The position numbers and the translations under genes are program-made. A stretch of DNA of 48,481 nucleotides from Ruminiclostridium sp. (GTDB lineage Bacteria; Bacillota; Clostridia; Oscillospirales; Ruminococcaceae). Numbering within the stretch: the first letter of the stretch is position 1; each line of letters begins with the position of its first letter. The stretch is taken from assembly GCA_017935365.1 (NCBI GenBank), contig JAGBHT010000013.1:1-48481 (forward strand), given 5' to 3'. The notes beneath the pieces were generated by a model. It was not told the origin of the DNA and made no database searches. It was given only the letters and a program-made list of their open reading frames with translations. This document shows positions 17,507 through 25,939 of this stretch, piece by piece.

Positions 17507-18367
17507 TTACAATGTGTCGTTATATTGCTCACATATCTCCTGTACGCTCCTTCCGCTTTCACGGTTATAGCGATTCACCGTAATTATCTGCCCTCCGGTT
17601 ATTCTGCACGGTTTTTCAAGGCAGGTCATAAACACCCTTATGCCGCACCCGGATATAACCTCTGCGCTTCCGTCGCTGAGCGAACCGAACGGATACGCAA
17701 AGGCAACCGGTCTTACCCCTGTCACTTCTTCCAGTTTATCCGACAACGCCGACACATCGTTATACAAAGTTTTATGATAATCGGATGCGGCTTCCCCGTC
17801 CTTTTGAGCACAACCGTTTCTGTCCCCTGTGTTTGAATGCAGGTCATATGTGTGATTGGCTATCTCGACATACCCGCTTTCCGACAGTTTTCTTATCTCA
17901 TTCCACGTCAGATACGCATAGGACAGATGCTTGCCCTCTTCGTCTATCTGTGAATATTCGTCCGTATAACTGCCGACAATATTTATAACGGCTTTCATAT
18001 TATATTTTTCCAGAAGCGGAAGCACATAATAAAGTCCCGTTTCATACCCATCGTCAAAGGTTATCATCACAGCCTTTTCCGGCAGTTTCTTCTTTCCGTC
18101 ATTTATTCGCGTAAGCTCTGACGGCAATACAGATACATATCCGTTTGCCGACAGATATTTCAGATCTTCTTCAAGCTCATAAGGAGTTATTATATACTTT
18201 CCCGAACGGCTCTCGTCTTTAAGCACCTGATGATACATCAGACCTAAAAATCTGCCGTTTTCTTCATCTTCGGCATATATTGCAGCACTGAGCATGCCGA
18301 GCATTGCCGCTATGCAAACTATTCCCGCGGTTATTGCCGCCGCAACGTATATCCTGCCACTGTTCAA
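17507..18367 (-). CDS. Polysaccharide deacetylase (NodB/CE4), membrane-anchored or secreted
   Basis: 286 residues. An N-terminal hydrophobic segment (about 6-30) is a signal peptide or anchor. The NodB motifs are in order: motif 1 TFDDGYETG near residue 104 (catalytic base and metal Asp), motif 2 NHTYDLH near 167 (metal His pair), and motif 3 AFAYPFGSLSD near 222. CE4 enzymes de-N-acetylate GlcNAc in peptidoglycan or exopolysaccharide outside the cell. The start is TTG at 18367, with GGAGA at 18375-18379. A glycosyltransferase gene diverges from it. The substrate is not determined. Confidence 0.88.
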   Translation of the reverse strand: MNSGRIYVAAAITAGIVCIAAMLGMLSAAIYAEDEENGRFLGLMYHQVLKDESRSGKYIITPYELEEDLKYLSANGYVSVLPSELTRINDGKKKLPEKAVMITFDDGYETGLYYVLPLLEKYNMKAVINIVGSYTDEYSQIDEEGKHLSYAYLTWNEIRKLSESGYVEIANHTYDLHSNTGDRNGCAQKDGEAASDYHKTLYNDVSALSDKLEEVTGVRPVAFAYPFGSLSDGSAEVISGCGIRVFMTCLEKPCRITGGQIITVNRYNRESGRSVQEICEQYNDTL

Positions 18368-18477
18368 GCAATCATCTCCGTTTGTTCTTTTTGATTAATT
18401 ATCTGCTTTTTGCGGTCTTCTTATTCGTTAAATTGACATATTTTTGATATAGCTTTGACTTTTTGGCGGTTTTCCGA

Positions 18478-18506
18478 TTGACTATAAAAAGGAGTAGTTG
18501 TATAAT
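18478..18506 (+). promoter_or_regulatory. Promoter of the glycosyltransferase gene
   Basis: TTGACT (18478-18483), 17-bp spacer, TATAAT (18501-18506). The leader to the ATG at 18596 is about 80 nt. Confidence 0.8.
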
Positions 18507-18595
18507 TTACACAGTTTAATATCTTTAGCTATAAATACGGCAACATCCAATTCTTCTATCCGCAACCGACATTACTTTACAGAAAGGAAAAACTT

Positions 18596-19564
18596 ATGAG
18601 TACGGAAAAAACTCAGAAAAAAATTACAGATGTCAGCGTAATCGTCCCTGTATACAATGTTGAAAAATATGTGGCACGCTGTCTTGAATCACTGGTAAAT
18701 CAGGAATGTAAATGCAATTATGAAATAATAATTATCAACGACGGCACAAAAGATAACTCCATGGATATCGTAAACGACTATGCGGCACGCTATGATTTCA
18801 TACACGTCTACTCCCAGAAAAACTCCGGTGTTTCGGTCGCAAGAAACAACGGTATAGCCAAAGCCAACGGAAAATATATCATGTTCGTTGACAGCGACGA
18901 CTACGTATCACCCTCATATATCTCCGTACTGTATGACACAGCCGAGGCATACGGCTCGGATATTGCGCAATGCAACTACCGGAATGTATTTGACAGCAGT
19001 GACGGCGGAATGAACAATTTTATCCTGCATAAAAAAGGCGTTTTCGAGGGTAAAAAGGTGTTCGGCGAGGTGCTTATGGACATCACGGTCCGCAGTTATA
19101 TCTGGAATAAGATCTACCGCCGCAGTCTGTTTACCGATAATGACATTTACTTCCCGCAAGGAATGTGTTTCGGTGAGGATATTTCCGTAATGCCGCAGTT
19201 GTTCTACTATGCCGACAAGGTATCGTTTGCAAACGACACACTGTATTACTACGCGCATCACGAGGGCAGTGTGACCGGAACGATATCAAAGCGCGATACC
19301 GTAAGTTACCTGCGTGCATATGCGTCACTGCGTATGTTTATGGAAAGCGAGGATATCTTTGAACAGCACAGGTTTATATACTATCTCCTGCGCAAGAAGA
19401 TCTCTATAACAATATACGGTATGCTTGTCCGCTGTTGGTGGAGAGATCCCAAGAACACCCATGTGCTCAGAACATATAAGCGCACAAGAAAATATCTCAA
19501 GGTCTGTTCATCGAAAAAGCAGAGCATCCGCTATGCAACAACCGAACTTACTACAGATAAATAA
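18596..19564 (+). CDS. Family 2 glycosyltransferase (GT-A fold)
   Basis: 322 residues. The N-terminal GT2 domain runs from VSVIVPVYNVEKYVARCLESL through EIIIINDGTKDNS (nucleotide binding) and SGVSVARNNGIAKANGKYI to the metal-binding D-x-D stretch FVDSDDYVSP. GEDISVMPQL near residue 194 is the usual catalytic-base ED region. The C-terminus is basic with no membrane helix, resembling EpsJ/WcaA-type transferases that extend surface glycans from nucleotide sugars in the cytoplasm. Donor and acceptor are unknown. It is a single-gene unit with its own promoter and terminator, divergent from the deacetylase; a joint role in surface glycan modification is only suggested by proximity. Confidence 0.9.
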   Translation: MSTEKTQKKITDVSVIVPVYNVEKYVARCLESLVNQECKCNYEIIIINDGTKDNSMDIVNDYAARYDFIHVYSQKNSGVSVARNNGIAKANGKYIMFVDSDDYVSPSYISVLYDTAEAYGSDIAQCNYRNVFDSSDGGMNNFILHKKGVFEGKKVFGEVLMDITVRSYIWNKIYRRSLFTDNDIYFPQGMCFGEDISVMPQLFYYADKVSFANDTLYYYAHHEGSVTGTISKRDTVSYLRAYASLRMFMESEDIFEQHRFIYYLLRKKISITIYGMLVRCWWRDPKNTHVLRTYKRTRKYLKVCSSKKQSIRYATTELTTDK

Positions 19565-19570
19565 AGTAGA

Positions 19571-19606
19571 ACCCGCAGTAAAGACATACTGCGGGTCGTT
19601 TTAATA
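19571..19606 (+). terminator. Terminator after the glycosyltransferase gene
   Basis: ACCCGCAGTA (19571-19580) pairs with TACTGCGGGT (19587-19596), followed by CGTTTTAATA. Confidence 0.8.
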
Positions 19607-19658
19607 AGTAAATACTGCAAAAATCACTGTATTTCTCATAAATTTCACATTTTCCCTG

Positions 19659-19687
19659 TTGCAATCGGATAAATTCTATGGTATACT
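19659..19687 (+). promoter_or_regulatory. Promoter of the cmk-plsC-ispH/rpsA operon
   Basis: TTGCAA (19659-19664), 17-bp spacer, TATACT (19682-19687), ending about 30 bp before the cmk ATG. Confidence 0.75.
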
Positions 19688-19717
19688 TAATGTATATGTA
19701 AATTGGAGAAAACAAAC

Positions 19718-20392
19718 ATGAGTATTGCAGTAGCTATAGACGGTCCCGTTGGAGCGGGCAAAAGCTCCATTGCCAAGGAATGCGCAAAGCGTTTAGGCTT
19801 TATATACGTTGATACAGGCGCAATGTATCGCTGTATCGGTCTTTTCTGTGACCGCAACGGCGTTGATATGGACAACCCCGTGCGGGTAAGCGCGGCACTG
19901 TCACATATATCGCTCGATGTTAAAATCAAGAACGGTACACAACACATATATCTCAACGGCTATGACGTTTCCGAAGAGATACGTTTACCTGAGATAAGCA
20001 TGGCGGCGTCAAAGGTTTCGGCGATCCCCGCCGTAAGAGCGTTTCTTCTTCAGCTTCAGCGCGATATGGCTGAAAGCCGTGACGTTATAATGGACGGCAG
20101 AGATATCGGAACGGTCGTTCTCCCCGATGCAAAGGTAAAGATCTTTCTTACCGCAGACGCAGAGGTAAGGGCAAAGCGCCGTTATGACGAGCTTATCTCA
20201 AAAGGCACAAAAGTATCTTACGAAAGTGTACTTGCAGATCTGAAACAGCGTGACCATAACGATATGACAAGAGAGATAGCTCCGCTGAAACAGGCTGACG
20301 ATGCAGTTCTTGCGGATACCACAGAGCTTGACTTTGACGGCTCATGCGACCTGCTTGTAAAAATAATCAAAGAGAAGGCAGACATCAGATAA
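19718..20392 (+). CDS. cmk: Cytidylate kinase
   Basis: 224 residues. It transfers phosphate from ATP to CMP/dCMP. The P-loop DGPVGAGKSS lies at residues 8-17, YVDTGAMYR near 34 binds CMP, and MDGRDIGTVVLPDAKVK near 128 carries the family RDIGT signature. The ATG at 19718 is chosen because TTGGAGAA directly upstream is the ribosome-binding site, although an in-frame TTG exists at 19703. The stop overlaps the next start (TAATG). In Clostridia and Bacilli cmk, a PlsC-like gene, ispH and rpsA commonly sit together. Confidence 0.95.
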   Translation: MSIAVAIDGPVGAGKSSIAKECAKRLGFIYVDTGAMYRCIGLFCDRNGVDMDNPVRVSAALSHISLDVKIKNGTQHIYLNGYDVSEEIRLPEISMAASKVSAIPAVRAFLLQLQRDMAESRDVIMDGRDIGTVVLPDAKVKIFLTADAEVRAKRRYDELISKGTKVSYESVLADLKQRDHNDMTREIAPLKQADDAVLADTTELDFDGSCDLLVKIIKEKADIR

Positions 20393-21063
20393 TGTATGAA
20401 TTTTTCAGAAAGATAGTATGTCTTTCAATGCACATAAAATACAGGATCAAGGTGATCGGTGGTGACAACAGACCGTATAAGCACGGTATAAGGGGCGGTT
20501 ATATAATCGCCTGCAACCACCAGGATTACGGCGATCCCCCGCTGATAGCGGCAGTAAATAAAGCTCATTTCTCGTTTATGGCGAAAATCGAGCTTTTCCA
20601 GAAAAACAAGTTCTTTGCGTGGCTGATCACAAAGTGCGGTGCATTCCCCGTCGTAAGAGGCGCCGGTGACGGAAGTGCAATTGATCACGCAATTTCCGAC
20701 ATTGAAAAGAACAGAGCTTTCGTAATTTTCCCCGAGGGCACCCGCTCAAAGGACGGAAACATCGGACGTGCAAAGTCGGGTATTGCGATTATCGCAGGCA
20801 AGACAAACGCTCCGGTTCTCCCGATGTGCATCAAGTACGGCAAGAAGGGCTTCCGCAGAAAAGTGTGGATCTCTGTAGGCGAAATGATCCCCGCAGAGCA
20901 TATCGCACTGAGCAGCGACGACAGAACGGAACTCAGACGTGTTTCAAACCTTATAATGGACAACATAAAGATCCTTATGGACGGTATGAGCGAATACGGC
21001 GATCCGCTCCCTATGCAGTATATCCCGAAAATTGAAAAGAAATCCGAAGAGGAGAACAAGTGA
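20392..21063 (+). CDS. plsC: 1-acyl-sn-glycerol-3-phosphate acyltransferase (PlsC family)
   Basis: 223 residues from ATG 20392, which overlaps the cmk stop as TAATG. It acylates lysophosphatidic acid to phosphatidic acid at the membrane in phospholipid synthesis. The acyltransferase motifs are NHQDYGDPPL (the H-x4-D catalytic pair), PVVRGAGDGSAI (motif II region) and FPEGTRSKDG (motif III, substrate binding). The C-terminus is charged. An upstream in-frame start at 20344 would lie inside cmk and has no ribosome-binding sequence, so it is not used here. Confidence 0.93.
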   Translation: MYEFFRKIVCLSMHIKYRIKVIGGDNRPYKHGIRGGYIIACNHQDYGDPPLIAAVNKAHFSFMAKIELFQKNKFFAWLITKCGAFPVVRGAGDGSAIDHAISDIEKNRAFVIFPEGTRSKDGNIGRAKSGIAIIAGKTNAPVLPMCIKYGKKGFRRKVWISVGEMIPAEHIALSSDDRTELRRVSNLIMDNIKILMDGMSEYGDPLPMQYIPKIEKKSEEENK

Positions 21064-23036
21064 GCCGTTACAATATAGAAACGGCAAAGAGCGCAGGTTT
21101 TTGTTTCGGAGTTAAACGTGCAGTGGAGATAGCCGAAAAGACAGCCGCCGAAAAAGGCAGCTGCTTTACACTCGGAGAGCTTATCCATAACGGCAGTGAG
21201 ATATCAAGGCTTGAAAAACTCGGCGTTCATCCGATAGATTCGCCCGATGATTTACCGCAGGACAAAACGCTTATCATCCGCTCCCACGGGGTGGCGCAGT
21301 CGGTTATAGACTATATCACCTGCAAAGGTATAAACTATATCGACGCTACCTGCCCGTTTGTCGCAAAGATACACAACATCGTTTCAAAGGCGGAAGATCG
21401 TATCATTGTGGCAGGAGATCCGGAACATCCGGAGGTCATCGGCATAGTAGGTCATTGCAGAAATCCCGAAAAAGTTTCGGTGGTGCGTGACGCTGACGAA
21501 CTGGAAAAACTGGCAGAATTACAGAAAATTCCTCGTCAAAGTGCACTAATTTTGGTGGCTCAGACAACATTTAATTCGTCAAAGTGGCAATCTTGCGTTC
21601 AAGTTGCAAAAAAACACTATACAAATATCACGATTTTTGATACAATATGTAGTGCGACGGCTGAAAGACAGAAGGAAACCGAAGAGCTTGCACGGCGCTC
21701 GGTTCTTATGGTTACAGTCGGAGGCAAAAATTCCAGCAACACTGCAAAGCTGGCACAGATAAGTCAAAAACACTGCCCCGTGATTTTCACGCAGGACGGC
21801 AGTGATATTGATAAAGCCGCAGTATCGGAACTGCTCCCTTTGCAGGGCGGTACGGTCGGTATAACGGCAGGAGCTTCGACACCTGCCTATATAATAAAGG
21901 AGGTTCATAGAATTATGAGCGAAATTCTCAACAATGAAGAAGGATTCGACTTCATGGCGGAGGTTGACAAGACCTTCAAAAAAGTATATATAGGGAACAG
22001 GGTCAAGGCTTTAGTAGTAGCTGTAAACAAGAACGAAGCTGTTGTAGACTTAGGCACAAAGCACTCAGGCTACATTCCTGCAAGCGAACTCTCGCAGGAC
22101 CCCAATGCAGCTCCCTCAGATGTTGTTAAGGTTGGCGATGAGATCGAAGCTATCGTTACAGCTGTTAACGACGCAGAAGGTACTGTTACACTTTCCAAGA
22201 AGAAGGTTGACAGTGTTCTCGGCGTAGAAAAGCTCGCTGCCGCTATGGAAGCAAATGAAACGCTCGAAGGTGAAGTATCATCTGTAGTTAAGGGCGGCGT
22301 TATCATTATCTCCAACGGTACAAGAGTATTTATCCCCGCTTCACAGACAGGCGTTCCCAAGGACGGCAAGCTTGAAGAACTTCTCAAGAAGACAGTTCCT
22401 TTCAAGGTTATCGAAGTAACAGAGGCAAGAGGCAGAGTTGTAGGTTCTATCCGTCAGGCTAAGAAGGAAGCTAACGATGCCGCTAAGGCTAAGTTCTGGG
22501 AGAACATTGAGGTAGGTCAGAAGTTCACAGGTGAAGTTAAGTCTATCGAAAGCTACGGCGTATTCGTAGACCTCGGCGGAGTTGACGGTATGGTTCACTC
22601 AAGCGAACTCACATGGAACAGAATCAAGCACCCCAGAGAGATCGTTAAAATCGGCGACAAGCTCGATGTATATGTAAAGAGCTTTGATCCCGAAAAGAAG
22701 AGAGTATCACTCGGCTGCAAGAAGGAAGAGGACAACCCCTGGAACAAGTTTGTTGCTGAATACCACGAAGGCGATGTTGTTGACGTAACGATCGTAAGCA
22801 TCACTCCTTTCGGTGCATTCGCACAGATCATCCCCGGCGTTGACGGTCTTATCCACATCAGCCAGATCTCAACTGAGCGTATCAACAACGTAGCTCAGGT
22901 TCTTTCTATCGGCGATGAAGTTAAGGTTAAGATCATCGAGATCAACGAAGATCAGAACAGAGTAAGCCTTTCGATCCGCGCACTCAAGGAAGAAATGCCT
23001 GAGGACGAGGAAGAAACAGCTGAAGACGCTGAATAA
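21060..23036 (+). CDS. ispH-rpsA: Fused HMBPP reductase (IspH) - ribosomal protein S1
   Basis: 658 residues from GTG 21060 (GTGA overlap with plsC; GAGGAG upstream). Residues 1-280 are IspH, the 4Fe-4S enzyme of the MEP pathway that makes IPP and DMAPP; the cluster cysteines lie in AGFCFGV, DATCPFV and DTICSATAERQ. Residues about 311-640 hold four S1 RNA-binding domains, for example KFTGEVKSIESYGVFVDLGG. This fusion is known in Clostridia. In the window, codon choice changes at the domain border: the IspH half uses many AAA lysines, the S1 half almost only AAG, as in highly expressed genes. A Shine-Dalgarno plus ATG occurs at the border. Confidence 0.93.
   Translation: MSRYNIETAKSAGFCFGVKRAVEIAEKTAAEKGSCFTLGELIHNGSEISRLEKLGVHPIDSPDDLPQDKTLIIRSHGVAQSVIDYITCKGINYIDATCPFVAKIHNIVSKAEDRIIVAGDPEHPEVIGIVGHCRNPEKVSVVRDADELEKLAELQKIPRQSALILVAQTTFNSSKWQSCVQVAKKHYTNITIFDTICSATAERQKETEELARRSVLMVTVGGKNSSNTAKLAQISQKHCPVIFTQDGSDIDKAAVSELLPLQGGTVGITAGASTPAYIIKEVHRIMSEILNNEEGFDFMAEVDKTFKKVYIGNRVKALVVAVNKNEAVVDLGTKHSGYIPASELSQDPNAAPSDVVKVGDEIEAIVTAVNDAEGTVTLSKKKVDSVLGVEKLAAAMEANETLEGEVSSVVKGGVIIISNGTRVFIPASQTGVPKDGKLEELLKKTVPFKVIEVTEARGRVVGSIRQAKKEANDAAKAKFWENIEVGQKFTGEVKSIESYGVFVDLGGVDGMVHSSELTWNRIKHPREIVKIGDKLDVYVKSFDPEKKRVSLGCKKEEDNPWNKFVAEYHEGDVVDVTIVSITPFGAFAQIIPGVDGLIHISQISTERINNVAQVLSIGDEVKVKIIEINEDQNRVSLSIRALKEEMPEDEEETAEDAE
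21896..21917 (+). promoter_or_regulatory. Candidate internal ribosome-binding site and start for free S1
   Basis: AAAGGAGG (21896-21903), 11-nt spacer, in-frame ATG (21915-21917, codon 286) sits exactly between the IspH and S1 domains. It would yield a separate S1-type protein of about 373 residues. The spacing is somewhat long. Confidence 0.5.
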
Positions 23037-23057
23037 TCGTTAATAAAGGTTAGATTT

Positions 23058-23085
23058 GAGCCACCGTTTCCGGTGGCTCATTTTG
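23058..23085 (+). terminator. Terminator of the cmk operon
   Basis: GAGCCACCG (23058-23066) pairs with CGGTGGCTC (23071-23079), followed by ATTTTGTG, 21 bp past the stop. It could also act on the convergent gene ending at 23101. Confidence 0.75.
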
Positions 23086-23100
23086 TGTTATATTGACTTT

Positions 23101-23463
23101 TCAAAATTCAACCCTCTGTCCGAACTTAAGCAGTATCCTTGAATACAGCTCCTTGTTTATCTCATAATAATCGGTAGAGGTAGTCTTTCTGTCGTTTTCG
23201 TACAGCTCAAAGCGCATAATTATCTCGCTGTAATCCTCCTTATAATAAAAAACGCACAGCCAGTAGCGGTTCTTTTCCGCATAGTAGTTGACCGGTTCGA
23301 GCGTCAGCACCGTGCTCAGATCGCCGTTTAACAGCATTGTCAGCTCATCGGGTTTTATGTAGCAGAACTGCACCTTTTTAGTCATAGGCATAGCCTTTGC
23401 TTTTCTTTTGAGCGGAGTATCGGCAGATTCTGTCTTGTCCGTTTTCTTTTTAAAGAAGAACAT
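23101..23463 (-). CDS. Small protein of unknown function
   Basis: 120 residues, not recognised. The start is basic and Phe-rich (MFFFKKKTDKTESAD), without a clear membrane helix. The core has alternating hydrophobic and charged residues with many Tyr and Glu (NYYAEKNRYWLCVFYYKE, then a segment around MRFELYENDRKT), compatible with a small beta-rich fold. A perfect Shine-Dalgarno (GGAGGAAG) and a good promoter precede it, so it is likely a real gene. It is convergent with the cmk operon and divergent from htrA. Confidence 0.7.
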   Translation of the reverse strand: MFFFKKKTDKTESADTPLKRKAKAMPMTKKVQFCYIKPDELTMLLNGDLSTVLTLEPVNYYAEKNRYWLCVFYYKEDYSEIIMRFELYENDRKTTSTDYYEINKELYSRILLKFGQRVEF

Positions 23464-23499
23464 AAATCTTCCTCCTGTGCATATTTTCCTGATAATGCT

Positions 23500-23528
23500 A
23501 TTCTATCACACATTGTACACTTTGTCCA
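23500..23528 (-). promoter_or_regulatory. Promoter of the 120-residue unknown gene
   Basis: Minus strand: TGGACA (23523-23528), 17-bp spacer, TAGAAT (23500-23505). In 23529-23684 the htrA promoter is not clear; a TATACT at 23627-23632 may be its -10 but lacks a good -35. Confidence 0.7.
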
Positions 23529-23684
23529 TATAACCTGAACATTTTTTCACTTGTGATAAAAATGCCGTTAAAGCAATTATCTGTCAAACTTCAAAGCTGT
23601 ATCACAACTTTTTCACATACGAACTGTATACTTTAGCCATAGTCAAAAAGCAATAAAGCCTACGGGCGTGAAAGGATGATAGAT

Positions 23685-25253
23685 ATGACAGACGGATTTG
23701 AACGCAAAGATATGAATACAAACGACAGTGAGCAGGTTCAGAGCTTCTCTACTGCCGACAATACACAGCAGGCAACCGGTACTTCCGCAAGCGCAGAAGC
23801 GCAGGCAGGCAATACATCAGGTGCCGCAAATAACGCAAACAGCGGTTATAACGGTACTTCCTACAGCAGTACCTACAATGCTCAGCAGAATGCCTACAAC
23901 TCATATTACAGATATGCAGGCGATATAAACAACGCTCAGCACGGTATGAATGGTATGAACAACGGTCAGAACAATGTCCACGTTGATCCGAACGGAGGCA
24001 AAGCACCTAAGAAAAAAGGCAGTAAGGCGGCTATGGTAGCAGGTATTATTGCTATCGCTCTTGTAGTCGGCGGCGGTGCAGGCTTTGCAGGAACGGTGCT
24101 CGGCAATAACATCGGTATTATTGACGGTCTGCCGCTTACATCATCTTCCGATTCGGTTTCGGCAGGAACAGATAACAGCAGTACGGACAGCACGGTTTCC
24201 GCTCCTTCAACAACACTGAACACATCGAACACGGCTACTGCCGCTCCTCTTGACGAGAGCAAGATAAACGACAGCACAAACAGTACACTGCTGAATGCCG
24301 AAGAGCTTTACGAAAAGGTAAAGAATTCTGTAGTTCTTGTATACAATTATCAGCGCCAGACAGGTTATGCAGAGCCCGTGAAATACGGTAGCGGCAGTGG
24401 TGTTGTATTCACCTCCGACGGTTATGTTATCACAAACGCTCACGTTGTTGAGGGTGCAGACAAGATGACTGTAGTCGCTCCCGACTATAAAAACCCCGAC
24501 AACACAAAGGAATATGAAGCTACCGTTGTCGGCAGTGATACCTATTCAGACCTTGCAGTGCTGAAGATCAGCCGTGACGACCCGTTTGAATACGCTACGC
24601 TCGGCGACTCGGACACAGTAAGAGTAGGTCAGGATATATGCGTGCTCGGTAACCCCAAGCAGTTACTGAACTCTCTCACAAAGGGTATTGTTTCGGGACT
24701 TGGCAGAGCGTCTGCTTCAAACAGTGCATACGGTACAAGCACAATACAGATAGACGCCGCAATCAACAGCGGTAACAGTGGCGGCGGACTTTTCGATATG
24801 TACGGTAATGTTATCGGCATAGTTGACTACAAGCTGGTTTCAAACTCACAGGCTTCTATCGATAACATAGGCTTTGCAATTACAATAAACGAAGCTAAGC
24901 CCGTTATCAACGACCTTATGACAAAGGGTTATGTCACCAACCGTCCCGGCCTTGGTATCAACGGCGAAGAGATAAGCGAATACAGCGCATATATGCAGGG
25001 TCTTGAAAGCGGCGGCGTATATGTAACATATATCTCGGAAGATATGCCGGTAGCAAAGAGCGGTCTTAAAGTCGGCGACATCATCTCAAAGGTAAACGGT
25101 ACTGCCGTTTCATCTGTAACGGATATTCAGAACATTATTGCCGAGCTTAATATCGGTGATACTGTTGAGCTGACAGTATACAGAGCAGGCGCAACAGGCA
25201 GATATACAACAAAGACTATCAATGTAGAGCTTGCTGAGATCGAGCTTAACTGA
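23685..25253 (+). CDS. htrA: Membrane-anchored HtrA/DegP-family serine protease with PDZ domain
   Basis: 522 residues. Residues 1-110 are a disordered Gln/Asn/Ser/Ala-rich cytoplasmic region, unusually long for the family. A membrane helix lies near 112-140 and a Ser/Thr linker to about 200. The trypsin-like domain has the triad His in VITNAHVVEG (about 252), Asp in TYSDLAVLKI (about 288) and Ser in INSGNSGGGLF (about 364). A single PDZ domain fills the C-terminus (LGINGEEISEYS to VTDIQNIIAEL). It degrades misfolded exported proteins at the outer face of the membrane. ATG 23685 is preferred over 23676 because AAAGGATG is spaced for it. Confidence 0.93.
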   Translation: MTDGFERKDMNTNDSEQVQSFSTADNTQQATGTSASAEAQAGNTSGAANNANSGYNGTSYSSTYNAQQNAYNSYYRYAGDINNAQHGMNGMNNGQNNVHVDPNGGKAPKKKGSKAAMVAGIIAIALVVGGGAGFAGTVLGNNIGIIDGLPLTSSSDSVSAGTDNSSTDSTVSAPSTTLNTSNTATAAPLDESKINDSTNSTLLNAEELYEKVKNSVVLVYNYQRQTGYAEPVKYGSGSGVVFTSDGYVITNAHVVEGADKMTVVAPDYKNPDNTKEYEATVVGSDTYSDLAVLKISRDDPFEYATLGDSDTVRVGQDICVLGNPKQLLNSLTKGIVSGLGRASASNSAYGTSTIQIDAAINSGNSGGGLFDMYGNVIGIVDYKLVSNSQASIDNIGFAITINEAKPVINDLMTKGYVTNRPGLGINGEEISEYSAYMQGLESGGVYVTYISEDMPVAKSGLKVGDIISKVNGTAVSSVTDIQNIIAELNIGDTVELTVYRAGATGRYTTKTINVELAEIELN

Positions 25254-25278
25254 TAAAGATATGAACGAATAAAAATAT

Positions 25279-25315
25279 ACGGCTGTGGTGAAGAAATTCA
25301 TCACAGCCGTTATTT
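25279..25315. terminator. Terminator hairpin, copy 1 of a 37-bp direct duplication
   Basis: A 37-bp segment that is identical to 25903-25939. The arms CGGCTGTGGTGAA and TTCATCACAGCCG are nearly complementary around GAAA, followed by TTATTT. It lies 26 bp past the htrA stop and can stop plus-strand transcription. Confidence 0.85.
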
Positions 25316-25902
25316 GTATAAAAGTATGGTATCAGATATATTTATTCTATCTCATTCAGATTTGGCTACAATAGTAAGCTTCTGATAGTTCTCTTTGTCG
25401 GACAGCGTTTCTCGGGTTCGCTATTCCATTTAATAACGTTGCTGCTATGAACGAGGAAGACAACCAAAGGGACTAGGGTGAGGGACTTAAGCAGCCCCTA
25501 ACCCTATCCCTTAGGTTTTCTCCTAAATCAGTTATTCATCTTGAGCGACGAGAGGAGCGGGAGCATTGCCTTTGCAATGCTCAGACGGGCATCCCTCTTT
25601 CCTTACTCACACCCGTACCCCGCTAGGGTGTTGGCTGAACTTGGATAACCACCCGAATGCCGTATATTCTGTCAATTCAGGAACGCTTAACGCTACACGT
25701 CCGCAGTTTTAGTACATATATCTCAGGTTAGTAGCGTTTTTTGAAAGGTTAATGTCAGTGCAGTTGCACTGAAAAACTCACGAAATTATTAATTCCTTAT
25801 CGGCATAGAATTTGTTTTCAGCGTTGTTGGTTGTATATTTAACTGTACCGCTATATTTACAATATATTACAATATTAATTCAATGAGTTTTTCTACAGAC
25901 TG
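25316..25902. other. Non-coding island between duplicated terminators
   Basis: 587 bp without a credible gene. It holds several secondary structures: an imperfect long hairpin near 25465-25513 (AGGGACTAGGGTGAGGG against CCCTAACCCTATCCCT), a perfect hairpin GAGCATTG-CCTTTG-CAATGCTC near 25562-25583, and a 16-bp palindrome CAGTGCAGTTGCACTG (25756-25771). GAAAAACTCA (25771-25780) is inverted as TGAGTTTTTC at 25884-25893. The last 17 bp (25886-25902) match the motif also found next to two other terminators in the window. It may be a degenerate mobile element or a structured RNA; no known RNA family was recognised. Confidence 0.6.
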
Positions 25903-25939
25903 ACGGCTGTGGTGAAGAAATTCATCACAGCCGTTATTT
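25903..25939. terminator. Terminator hairpin, copy 2 of the 37-bp duplication
   Basis: It is identical to 25279-25315 and overlaps the stop codon of the histidine kinase by two bases. It serves the minus-strand kinase gene. Confidence 0.85.

Noticed and set aside
25316..25902. Considered as a CRISPR array, tRNA cluster, tmRNA or retron RNA
   Set aside because: There are no regularly spaced repeats, no cloverleaf, no tmRNA tag and no nearby reverse transcriptase.
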